The notes under the pieces are model-generated. The model saw only the letters and a program-made list of their open reading frames with translations. It was not told the DNA's origin and did no database searches. From Kiritimatiellia bacterium (GTDB lineage Bacteria; Verrucomicrobiota; Kiritimatiellia; CAIQIC01; Lenti-01), in the NCBI GenBank assembly GCA_018432565.1, contig JAHDSS010000497.1:1-12951 (forward strand): a stretch of 12,951 nt of DNA, given 5' to 3'. This document shows positions 1 to 6,525 of this stretch, piece after piece (the first letter of the stretch is position 1; the number at the start of each line of letters is the position of its first letter). A program made the position numbers and the translations under genes.

Positions 1-2
1 CG

Positions 3-83
3 GCGGAGTCCCCGCACGCCGCGGCGGCGGAGCTGCGGCGGGCCATTCAAGGCATCCGGAAAGGGCATTCAGAAAATGTATAG
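3..83 (+). CDS. C-terminal fragment of an unidentified protein (5' end outside window)
   Basis: An open frame enters from the left edge and ends at TAG (81-83), giving 26 residues that finish ...IRKGHSENV. The Ala/Leu/Arg-rich amphipathic composition looks like the final helix of a real protein. The other two forward frames give low-complexity Arg/Gly-rich or hydrophobic strings that run on through the palindromes, so this frame is the most credible. No family can be assigned from so little. The stop codon is the first three bases of the double palindrome upstream of thiD. If this gene encodes a regulator, the palindrome could be its own operator, but that is speculation. Confidence 0.4.
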   Translation, partial: AESPHAAAAELRRAIQGIRKGHSENV

Positions 84-116
84 TTATTGCAATAACTATA
101 GTTATTGCAATAACTA
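81..116. promoter_or_regulatory. Two abutting copies of a perfect 18-bp palindrome upstream of thiD (operator-like)
   Basis: TAGTTATTGCAATAACTA occurs at 81-98 and again at 99-116 with no spacer. Each copy is its own reverse complement, so the whole 36 bp is also a perfect palindrome. The AT-rich block stands out sharply in GC-rich DNA and lies 43 bp upstream of the preferred thiD start. No T-run follows, so a rho-independent terminator is unlikely. Size and symmetry fit paired binding sites for a dimeric winged-helix (for example MarR-type) repressor. That is inferred from form only; no regulator is visible. Confidence 0.6.
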
Positions 117-159
117 GACAGAAAGAACCGTGATGAACGGCGGGCAGGGAGACGGCGGG

Positions 160-909
160 ATGAGCGAGAAACCCTATCGGCGGGTGTTGACGATTGCGGG
201 TTCGGACAGCGGGGGCGGGGCGGGGATTCAGGCGGATCTGAAGACGTTCGCGGCGAACGGGTGCTACGGCATGAGCGTGATCACGGCGCTGACGGCGCAG
301 AACACGCAGGGGGTGGCGGGGATTCATCCGGTGCCGGTGGAGTTCGTGGAGCGTCAGCTGGATGCGGTGCTGGGGGACATCGGCGCGGATGCGGTGAAGA
401 TCGGCATGCTGTATTCGGCGGAGCTGATTGCGGCGGTGGCGGACAAGCTGCTGCAGGATGACGCCGTGGAGGCGTTGAAGAGGCATCTGTTCCCGCTGGC
501 GGAAATCATCACGCCCAACCTGCCGGAAGCGGCGGTGCTGCTGGGGCGGGAGGTGGCCGGCGCGGCGGACATGGAATCCGCCGCGGCGGACCTGCTGCAG
601 TGGGGCTGCCGGCATGTCCTGGTAAAGGGGGGGCACCTGGACGGAGACGGAAGCGAGGATGTCCTGGTGTCGGCCGGGAGCCCCGGCGCGGAGCGCTTCG
701 GGGACGAGCGGATTCAAACACGGAACACGCACGGGACAGGCTGCACGCTGTCCTCGGCCATTGCGGCGCATCTGGCGAAAGGCGAAGGCGTGACGGAGGC
801 GGTCGGCCATGCCAAGGAGTACATTCGCCGGGCGATCCGCGCGGGGGCGGACTATCGCATCGGACATGGACATGGCCCGGTGCATCATTTCTGGCCGTTC
901 TGGGAATAA
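160..909 (+). CDS. thiD: Hydroxymethylpyrimidine/phosphomethylpyrimidine kinase ThiD, with an internal gap
   Basis: ThiD phosphorylates hydroxymethylpyrimidine and then its monophosphate in the cytoplasm to supply the pyrimidine half of thiamine. The N-terminus has LTIAGSDSGGGAGIQADLK, followed by SVITALTAQNT and KIGML. Later come ITPNLPEAAVLLG, VLVKGGHLD and the ribokinase-fold anion-hole motif NTHGTGCTLSSA, ending in GHGPVHHF as in E. coli ThiD. Start: ATG at 160 has AGGGAG 8 bases upstream; GTG 130 and ATG 133 are in frame but have weaker ribosome sites. From 160 the protein is 249 aa, against about 266 in E. coli. The shortfall is one internal gap: AVADKL is followed directly by LQDDAVEAL, omitting about 22 residues including the conserved strand and loop of type VLDxVMxAKSGD. 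The frame is intact, so a short enzyme is made, but its activity is doubtful. No THI-box riboswitch motif is seen upstream. Confidence 0.9.
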   Translation: MSEKPYRRVLTIAGSDSGGGAGIQADLKTFAANGCYGMSVITALTAQNTQGVAGIHPVPVEFVERQLDAVLGDIGADAVKIGMLYSAELIAAVADKLLQDDAVEALKRHLFPLAEIITPNLPEAAVLLGREVAGAADMESAAADLLQWGCRHVLVKGGHLDGDGSEDVLVSAGSPGAERFGDERIQTRNTHGTGCTLSSAIAAHLAKGEGVTEAVGHAKEYIRRAIRAGADYRIGHGHGPVHHFWPFWE

Positions 910-921
910 AGGGGGGGCGTC

Positions 922-1091
<170 letters not shown>

Positions 1092-1102
1092 GGGCCGGTT
1101 TT

Positions 1103-1184
1103 CCGGATTTTCCACGGTGTGGAAAAAAGTTTTCCATGGCGTGGAAAACCCGCCGGAAATTTTTCCATAGCGTGGAAAATCCGG
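1103..1184. repeat. Three TTTTCCA...TGGAAAA palindromes forming a larger inverted structure
   Basis: Three 19-bp imperfect palindromes have the form TTTTCCAY-3 nt-GTGGAAAA, at 1108-1126, 1130-1148 and 1161-1179. The outermost arms also pair with each other: CCGGATTTTCCA (1103-1114) is the exact reverse complement of TGGAAAATCCGG (1173-1184), and TGGAAAAA (1120-1127) pairs with TTTTTCCA (1160-1167) about the same centre. The segment can therefore fold as three small hairpins or one long cruciform. It separates two convergent genes, so it may serve as a bidirectional transcription or mRNA-end structure, although no clean U-tract follows any stem. REP/BIME-like dispersed repeats are the alternative. 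Confidence 0.75.
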
Positions 1185-1213
1185 ATTCTGTCGAAGCCGG
1201 GCGCCTGGCGGGA

Positions 1214-2332
1214 TCAGGGAGAGGGGGCGGATTGGCTGTGGCGGGAGGGGACGAGATTGCGCCGGTACCAGGCGAGGAGCAGGCAGGTCATGGGCAGGGC
1301 GATCAGGAGGCCGAGCGCGCCGAGGAGCCGGCCCCAGATGCTGAGCGACAGCAGAATGGCGACGGGATTGAGTCCGAGGCTGCGGCCGATGATGCGCGGG
1401 ACGAGCACCATGTCCTGGAGGGTTTGAACCACGGCGAAAACCAATCCGCACAGGGCCAGGGCGATCCAGACGTTGCCGCCGGAGGCCAGGGCGCCGAGGG
1501 CGGCCAGCAGGAAGGCGGGCACCGCGCCGACAATCTGCAGATAGGGGACCATGTTGAGCAGGCCGATGAACAGGCCCAGCAGAATGCCCATGGGCAGGCC
1601 GATGAGGGCGAACCCGGTGGCGAACAGGACGCCGACCAGGGCCGCAACCGCGGCCTGTCCGCGGAAGTAGCGGCGCATGCCTTCGGCGAATTCATGGAGG
1701 AAATCGAGGGTGGCGGCGCGGTAGTCTTCGGGAATCATGCCGGGCCAGGCGGCCTGGAAGTGATCGTAGTCCGCCAGCAGAAACACCAGATAGAACAGCA
1801 CGATGACCAGGCCGATGGTGCCCAGGACGATGCTGGCGGCGCCGGAAAGGATTTTCCAGGCGCCGGGCACGGCTTTCTGGAGGGCGGTTTCGGCCCATTG
1901 CCAGAGCCGCTCGGGGGTGAAGAATTCCTGGAAATCCGGTTCGGAGAGGCGCTGGGTGAGGCCGGCCCAGAGGTCCCGCGGAAGGCGTTCCTGGAGCCAG
2001 GCGGGCAGTTGCAGATTGGCCGCCTGCCGCAGCAGGCCGCCGAGGGCGGCGAATTCCCGGGCCAGCACGGGGACCAGTCCCACCACCAGGGCGGTGGCGG
2101 CCGCCAGGACCAGCAGCAGGCTCAGCGCGACGGCGGTCTTGCGGCCGCGGACCCGGCGCTGGATGGCGCAGACCAGCGGATTCATCATGTAGGCCAGCAG
2201 CACGGCGATGGCGAAGGGCGTCAGGACGCCCTGCAGAAGCCCCAGCAGGTGGATGAGGCCGGCAATGACCGCCGCGCCGATCGCCAGGCGGATGACGCGG
2301 TCGAAGGTGAATTCGCGGTCGAGCAGTTTCAT
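1214..2332 (-). CDS. AI-2E/PerM-family inner-membrane transport protein
   Basis: A polytopic membrane protein of 372 aa, the usual size for the AI-2E exporter-like family (TqsA, YdiK, PerM). Members export small molecules or act in ion/proton antiport; the substrate cannot be read from sequence. Visible features, N to C: an amphipathic start and paired membrane helices (about 14-50, ending AVLLAYMMNPL), another helix near 60-80, a soluble helical stretch rich in Leu/Trp/Arg (about 85-140), a helix near 150-172, a long hydrophobic hairpin around GFALIGLPMGILLG and NMVPYLQIVG, and the signature C-terminal segment LNPVAILLSLSIWG plus GALGLLIALP. Start: ATG at 2332 overlaps the ATPase stop as ATGA, and AAAGGAG lies 7 bases upstream inside the ATPase gene. 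The two should be co-transcribed and translationally coupled. Its 3' end faces thiD across the repeat region. Confidence 0.9.
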   Translation of the reverse strand: MKLLDREFTFDRVIRLAIGAAVIAGLIHLLGLLQGVLTPFAIAVLLAYMMNPLVCAIQRRVRGRKTAVALSLLLVLAAATALVVGLVPVLAREFAALGGLLRQAANLQLPAWLQERLPRDLWAGLTQRLSEPDFQEFFTPERLWQWAETALQKAVPGAWKILSGAASIVLGTIGLVIVLFYLVFLLADYDHFQAAWPGMIPEDYRAATLDFLHEFAEGMRRYFRGQAAVAALVGVLFATGFALIGLPMGILLGLFIGLLNMVPYLQIVGAVPAFLLAALGALASGGNVWIALALCGLVFAVVQTLQDMVLVPRIIGRSLGLNPVAILLSLSIWGRLLGALGLLIALPMTCLLLAWYRRNLVPSRHSQSAPSP

Positions 2333-5040
2333 GGAGCGGCTCCTTTCCGGGGGGCGGCGGCGCGGGGCCGCCAGCGTTCCAGATGGACGATGGCAAACGT
2401 CAGCAGGCCGAGGGCGGCGGTGGCGCCGAGCGCCGGGAACGGCAGCGGCTGCAACCGGAACGCGCGGGCCAGGACGGGGATGTACATGACGCCGAGCTGC
2501 AGGGCCAGGGTCACGAGGGTCAGGCCGGCCAGCGCCGGGTTGGGGCCGAAACGGAAGGGGGTGCGGGTCAGGGAGCGCAGGCCCCAGGCCTGGCCGATCT
2601 GGGCAAAGCCGATGGCGGAGAACAGGACGGTCTGCCACTCGTCGCCGCCGGGCCGGATGCGCTGCCAGATGCCGGCCAGCAGGAGGGAGGCGATGCAGAT
2701 GAACAGGCCCATCCAGCCGACATGCCAGATGGCGGAACGGTCCAGGATGGGGGATTCGGGATGGCGCGGGGGCCGGGCCATGGCGTCGGGTTCGGACGGT
2801 TCGAGTCCGAGCCCGAGCCCCATCAGGCCGTCGGTCAGCAGGTTGAGCCAGAGCAGATGGAGGGGGCGCAGGGCCATGACGCCGATGCCGGCCAGGGGGG
2901 CGCACAGCATGACGAGCACCTTCGCGAGATTGCCGCCGAAGGAGTATTTGATGAAGCGCACGAGGTTGTCGAAGATGGTGCGGCCTTCCTCGACGGCGGC
3001 GACAATGGTGGCGAAGTTGTCGTCGAGCAGGACCATGTCGGAGGATTCCTTGGCGACATCGGTGCCGGTGATGCCCATGGCGACGCCGATTTCGGCGCGC
3101 TTGAGGGCGGGCGAATCGTTGACGCCGTCGCCGGTCATGGCCACCACATGGCCGCGGTGCTGCAAGGCGGAGACGATGCGCAGCTTGTCCTCGGGGGAGA
3201 CGCGGGCATAGACGGAAATCTCCCCGCACCGGGCGTCGAGTTCGGCATCGGACAGGACGGCGAGTTCGGTGCCGGACAGGATGAGGGGATCGGCGCCGCC
3301 GGGAGCCAGGTTCAGGCGGCGGGCGATGGCGGCGGCGGTCAGGGGGTGGTCGCCGGTGATCATGATCGTGCGGATGCCGGCGGCATGGCTGCGGGCGACG
3401 GCGGCGCGGACTTCTTCGCGGGGCGGATCGAGCAGGCCGGCGAGCCCGCAGAAGACCAGCTGGTCTTCGATGTCGTGGGCCGCGGCGCCGGGGGAGGGGG
3501 GGGCCTGGAACCGGCGGAAGGCCAGGCCGAGCACGCGGACGCCCTCTTCCGCCATGCGTTCGCCGGCGGCGAGGAAATGGCGGCGGGCGCTGTCGTGCAG
3601 GGGAACGATGCGGTCGCCGGCGAGGACATGGGTGGCGAGACCGAGCAGCCCGTCGGGGGAGCCCTTGACCGCGGCGAACACGGGGGTGTTCAACGCCGCG
3701 GGAAGAGGATAATCGCTGATGCCGCCCTGATGCAGGGTGGTCATGCGCTTGCGGTTGGAATCGAAGGCGAATTCCGCGATCCGCGGAACTTCCTTCGCCA
3801 GGGACTGGGTGGGGATTCCGAACCGTTCGGCGGCGGCCAGCAGGGCGGTTTCGGTGGGGTCGCCGATCAGGCGCGGGGGAAGTCCGGTTTCCTCAACGAC
3901 GAGATGGGCGTCGTTGCACAGGGCGGCCACCAGAAGAAGGGGGAGGGTTTCGTCCCGGGAGTCCGCGGGGGGCGGGGCGGAATCGTTTAGCAGCGGAAGG
4001 TCGTGGTGCAGGGTTTGGATGCGCGCGACGGTCATCCGGTTTTCGGTCAGGGTGCCGGTTTTGTCGGTGCAGATGACGGTGACGGCGCCGAGGGTTTCGA
4101 CGGCGGGGAGCCTGCGGATCAGGGCGTGGCGCTTGAGCATGCGGCGTCCGCCGAGGGCGAGGGTGGCGGTGATGACGGCGGGGAGGCCTTCGGGGACGAC
4201 GGCGACCAGCAGGCTGACGGCGGTGAGCAGCATGGCGGTGAAAGGTTCGCCGCGGAGCAGGCCCATGGTCAGCAGGGCCAGCGCGGCGCCCAGTCCGGCC
4301 AGCGACAGGTGCTTGCCGACCTGCGCGAGCTTCCGTTGCAGGGGGGTGCGGCCGGAATCGATGTTCTGGATCAGGCCGGCGATCCGGCCGAGTTCGGTGC
4401 GCATGCCGGTTTCGACCACGACGCCGGATCCGCGGCCATGGGTGACGACAGTGCCCATGTAGGCGAAATTGGTCCGGTCGCCCAGCGGGATGGCGATCCC
4501 GTCCAGCGGTTCCGTCTGCTTGCGCACCGCTTCGGATTCGCCGGTGAGGGAGGACTCTTGAATGCCCAGGTGGATGCAGGTGACCAGGCGGAGGTCGGCG
4601 GGAATGATGTTGCCGGCTTCCAGCAGGACGATATCGCCCGGAACGAGGTTGCGGGCGGGGAGGACCCGGATTTCGCCGTCGCGGCGGACACGGACGTCCG
4701 GGCTGGCGAGCTGGCGCAAGGCCGCCATGGCTTTTTCAGCGCGGAATTCCTGGATGAATCCGAGCAGACCGAACAGGAAGACGATGGTCAGGATGGCGAC
4801 GGCTTCGACGAGATCGCCCAGGAAAAACGACAGCACGGCGGCGGCGACCAGGATGAGGATCAGCGGTTCGATGAACTGGGCCAGGAGCATTTTCCAGGCG
4901 GGCCGGGAAATGGTTTCCAGCAGTTCGTTGGGGCCGTGGGAAGCGAGGCGGTCGGCCGCTTCGCCGGCGGAAAGCCCGTTCAGCGAAGTGCGCCGGTCCG
5001 CCAGGACCTCCTCGATTGGCTGAGTGTGGGGGGCGGTCAT
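2329..5040 (-). CDS. P-type (P2A, SERCA-like) cation-transporting ATPase
   Basis: A 903-aa ATP-driven cation pump of the inner membrane, full length for bacterial Ca2+-type P2 ATPases. An N-terminal cation-ATPase domain ([19 protein letters not shown]) is followed by M1-M2, the actuator domain with TGES (166-169), M4 with PEGLP (283-287), the phosphorylation site DKTGT with Asp326, the nucleotide domain, the hinge TGDGVND (Asp638, Asp642), and M5-M10. Of the Ca2+ ligands known in SERCA, the M4 Glu and M6 Asn733/Thr736/Asp737 are kept. In M5 the NxxE pair reads N704-x-x-K707, so the site-I glutamate is a lysine, and M8 has Gln where SERCA has Glu908. This predicts one site-II-like cation per cycle, as in PMCA/PMR1-type pumps. 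Ca2+ (or Mn2+) is likely but unproven. Start: ATG 5040 has only a weak ribosome site; no better Met precedes the conserved domain. Confidence 0.93.
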   Translation of the reverse strand: MTAPHTQPIEEVLADRRTSLNGLSAGEAADRLASHGPNELLETISRPAWKMLLAQFIEPLILILVAAAVLSFFLGDLVEAVAILTIVFLFGLLGFIQEFRAEKAMAALRQLASPDVRVRRDGEIRVLPARNLVPGDIVLLEAGNIIPADLRLVTCIHLGIQESSLTGESEAVRKQTEPLDGIAIPLGDRTNFAYMGTVVTHGRGSGVVVETGMRTELGRIAGLIQNIDSGRTPLQRKLAQVGKHLSLAGLGAALALLTMGLLRGEPFTAMLLTAVSLLVAVVPEGLPAVITATLALGGRRMLKRHALIRRLPAVETLGAVTVICTDKTGTLTENRMTVARIQTLHHDLPLLNDSAPPPADSRDETLPLLLVAALCNDAHLVVEETGLPPRLIGDPTETALLAAAERFGIPTQSLAKEVPRIAEFAFDSNRKRMTTLHQGGISDYPLPAALNTPVFAAVKGSPDGLLGLATHVLAGDRIVPLHDSARRHFLAAGERMAEEGVRVLGLAFRRFQAPPSPGAAAHDIEDQLVFCGLAGLLDPPREEVRAAVARSHAAGIRTIMITGDHPLTAAAIARRLNLAPGGADPLILSGTELAVLSDAELDARCGEISVYARVSPEDKLRIVSALQHRGHVVAMTGDGVNDSPALKRAEIGVAMGITGTDVAKESSDMVLLDDNFATIVAAVEEGRTIFDNLVRFIKYSFGGNLAKVLVMLCAPLAGIGVMALRPLHLLWLNLLTDGLMGLGLGLEPSEPDAMARPPRHPESPILDRSAIWHVGWMGLFICIASLLLAGIWQRIRPGGDEWQTVLFSAIGFAQIGQAWGLRSLTRTPFRFGPNPALAGLTLVTLALQLGVMYIPVLARAFRLQPLPFPALGATAALGLLTFAIVHLERWRPRAAAPRKGAAP

Positions 5041-5058
5041 CTGGAGGCTTTCAGGGGC

Positions 5059-5087
5059 ATAATCAAACGGCGCCGTTCAAGCCGCAA
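5059..5087 (-). promoter_or_regulatory. Candidate promoter for the ATPase operon with a palindrome in its spacer
   Basis: On the minus strand TTGCGG (5087-5082) and GATTAT (5064-5059) are 17 bp apart and lie 19 bp upstream of the ATPase ATG. Both boxes are imperfect. The spacer contains the perfect 12-bp palindrome AACGGCGCCGTT (5066-5077), a plausible operator position. The adjacent AAGCC-TTGC-GGCTT stem (5079-5092) could instead be a weak end signal for the tRNA transcript. The ATPase may equally be reached by read-through from the tRNA promoter. Confidence 0.3.
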
Positions 5088-5120
5088 GGCTTTTCGGACG
5101 CCGGGGACAGAATGATCATC

Positions 5121-5195
5121 TGGAGGCGCGGATCGGAATCGAACCGATGAATAAGGATTTTGCAGACCCTCGCCTTACCACTTGGCTACCGCGCC
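5121..5195 (-). tRNA. tRNA-Cys (anticodon GCA), CCA encoded
   Basis: Read on the minus strand, the sequence folds as a full cloverleaf. Acceptor GGCGCGG pairs with CCGCGCC. The D-arm is GCC-loop-GGC. The anticodon stem AGGGT/ATCCT has one G-T wobble and encloses loop CTGCAAA, which gives GCA. The variable loop is TATTC, and the T-arm is ATCGG-TTCGATT-CCGAT. The discriminator is U73, as expected for cysteine tRNA, and CCA is encoded in the DNA. Length is 75 nt with CCA. It is the first gene of the minus-strand group, 80 bp upstream of the ATPase start. Confidence 0.97.
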
Positions 5196-5211
5196 ATTCA
5201 TGTCGTGGAGC

Positions 5212-5240
5212 AAGATAAGGGGAGACCCGCGGTCTGTCAA
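5212..5240 (-). promoter_or_regulatory. Strong sigma70-type promoter for tRNA-Cys
   Basis: On the minus strand a perfect TTGACA -35 box (5240-5235) is followed after exactly 17 bp by TATCTT (5217-5212). Transcription would start about 7-10 bp before the mature tRNA 5' end at 5195. This is the clearest promoter in the window. Read-through would also transcribe the ATPase/AI-2E pair. Confidence 0.8.
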
Positions 5241-5308
5241 CCGTTTCGCGATGGGGATGGCGGGCTTTTGAGACTTGCAATTCCGGGCGATGGGCGGAAA
5301 ATGCCCGG

Positions 5309-5337
5309 TTGACACGCTGATTTCGGGTGCATAGCAA
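5309..5337 (+). promoter_or_regulatory. Candidate promoter for the parvulin lipoprotein gene, divergent from tRNA-Cys
   Basis: TTGACA (5309-5314) is a perfect -35 box. The -10 region 17 bp later is weak (TAGCAA, 5332-5337), with a nearby TGCATA that might act as an extended -10. The leader to the ATG would be about 12 bp and carries AAAGGAA at 5342-5348. An inverted repeat CCGGGC/GCCCGG (5283-5288 and 5303-5308) abuts the -35 box. Confidence 0.5.
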
Positions 5338-5355
5338 GTCGAAAGGAACAGGGAC

Positions 5356-6468
5356 ATGAAGCATACGATGGCATGGATGGGCCTATTGGCGCTGGCGCTG
5401 GGGGCGGCCGGATGCGGGAAAAAGGAAGCGCAGGTCGTCACTCCCGGCGGGATGAAGTCGGACGAGGTGGCGGTGTGGGTGGATCAGGCGGGCATTACCC
5501 ACGGACAGATCCAGCGCGAGGCCAGCCGGCTGTTTTCACACGTGCCGCAGGACACGCCCGCGGAACAGATTTCCCAGATCCAGGCGCGGATTCTGTCGCA
5601 GGCGGTGGACAATCTGGTGGTGCGCCAGCTGGTCAAAGCGGAGATGGAGCGTTCCGGCGTACTGATTTCGCAGGAAGAGCTGGAACAGGGGAAGAAGGAT
5701 CTCGAAAAGGGGTTGGGGGAAGGACATTCGCTGGTGATGCTGCTGGCGGCGGCCAACCTGTCCATCGAGGATCTAGAGAACAATCTGCGGCTGGACCTGT
5801 TCAAGAACAAGGTGGTGAAGGAAAAGGTAGAGGCCGCCCAGGCGGAGATCACCGATGAAGCGGTTCGGGCCTATTATGACGAGCACATCGACGAGTTCAC
5901 GATTCCCGAAGGGCGGATTGCCTCGCACATTCTGATCCGGGTGCCTGCGAACGCGGAGGACGCGCTCAAGCTGGATGCGCGGGCCAAGGCGGAAGGGGTG
6001 CGCAAGGCCCTGCTGGAAGGGGCGGAATTCGAAGCGCTGGCGCGCGAGGTATCGCAGTGCGCCAGCCGCAGCCGCGGCGGCGCGCTGGGCGTGGTGCCGC
6101 GCGGCCGCGAGGCGCCGGCTTTCGAAGAAGCGGTGTTCTCGCAGGAGATCGGGCAGATCGGCGAAGTGGTGGAATCGCCGGTCGGCTTCCACGTCATCCG
6201 GGTGGATGGCGAGCAGGAAGAAAAGGTGGTGCCGTTTGAAGAGATCGAGAACCGCCTGCGGGTGCAGCTGCGGGCCCGGGCCCAGCAGCGGATCAATGCC
6301 GAGTACATCCGCGAACTCCGCGAAAAGGCGATGATCAAGCTGGAAGGGGATCTGGCAAAGATGGCGGAAGCCGCCGAGGCGGCGAAAGAAGAGGCGGAAG
6401 AAGCCGAAGAGCCGATCGTGGCGATTCCGGAAGCGGCCGCCGACGAGCCTGCCGTCACCGCCCCGTAA
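5356..6468 (+). CDS. Parvulin-type peptidyl-prolyl isomerase lipoprotein (SurA/PrsA-like)
   Basis: A predicted extracytoplasmic chaperone/isomerase of 370 aa. The N-terminus is a lipoprotein signal, MKHTMAW plus a Leu/Ala-rich core ending LGAAGC, so Cys20 should be lipidated. Residues about 37-170 form a SurA_N-like helical chaperone region with TPAEQISQIQARIL and charged helices. A single rotamase (PpiC) domain spans about 186-282: GRIASHILIR, SQCASRSRGGALG, FEEAVFSQEIGQIG, VESPVGFHVIRVDG. The tail from about 330 is low-complexity Ala/Glu (AEAAEAAKEEAEEAEE) and probably extended. The family catalyses cis/trans proline isomerisation and helps fold envelope proteins; clients here are unknown. 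Start: ATG 5356 with AAAGGAA upstream gives the signal peptide. E. coli SurA is soluble with two rotamase domains, so this is closer to PrsA/PpiC architecture. Confidence 0.9.
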   Translation: MKHTMAWMGLLALALGAAGCGKKEAQVVTPGGMKSDEVAVWVDQAGITHGQIQREASRLFSHVPQDTPAEQISQIQARILSQAVDNLVVRQLVKAEMERSGVLISQEELEQGKKDLEKGLGEGHSLVMLLAAANLSIEDLENNLRLDLFKNKVVKEKVEAAQAEITDEAVRAYYDEHIDEFTIPEGRIASHILIRVPANAEDALKLDARAKAEGVRKALLEGAEFEALAREVSQCASRSRGGALGVVPRGREAPAFEEAVFSQEIGQIGEVVESPVGFHVIRVDGEQEEKVVPFEEIENRLRVQLRARAQQRINAEYIRELREKAMIKLEGDLAKMAEAAEAAKEEAEEAEEPIVAIPEAAADEPAVTAP

Positions 6469-6480
6469 CGGGCGGGCCGT

Positions 6481-6512
6481 GCCGCCCGGAGCGCCCGGGC
6501 GGCCCGGGCGGC
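6481..6512 (+). other. GC-only hairpin between the parvulin and helicase genes, with two alternative 3' arms
   Basis: GCCGCCCGG (6481-6489) is the exact complement of CCGGGCGGC at both 6495-6503 and 6504-6512. The first pairing leaves a 5-nt loop, the second a 14-nt loop. The second arm reaches to just before the GGGAG ribosome site of the helicase gene. No U-tract follows, so it is more likely an mRNA-processing or translation-modulating stem than an intrinsic terminator. Confidence 0.4.
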
Positions 6513-6525
6513 GGGAGTACAGGGC

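Noticed and set aside
84..159. TPP (THI-box) riboswitch before thiD
   Set aside because: The region is only 76 bp, dominated by the double palindrome, and lacks the CUGAGA core I would expect.
130..159. GTG 130 or ATG 133 as thiD start
   Set aside because: They add ten or nine Gly-rich residues not found in ThiD relatives, and AGGGAG is correctly spaced for ATG 160. Still possible, so the start is not certain.
1136..3211. Long + strand open frame (691 codons) opposite the transporter genes
   Set aside because: Its translation is low-complexity Gly/Gln/Asp/Glu text and mirrors the ATPase and AI-2E-family codons. Those minus-strand genes have clear motifs, so this is a high-GC antisense artefact.
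5116..5364. Small minus-strand frames over the tRNA and divergent promoter region
   Set aside because: They read straight through a complete tRNA-Cys and its promoter, with no ribosome site or recognisable product.
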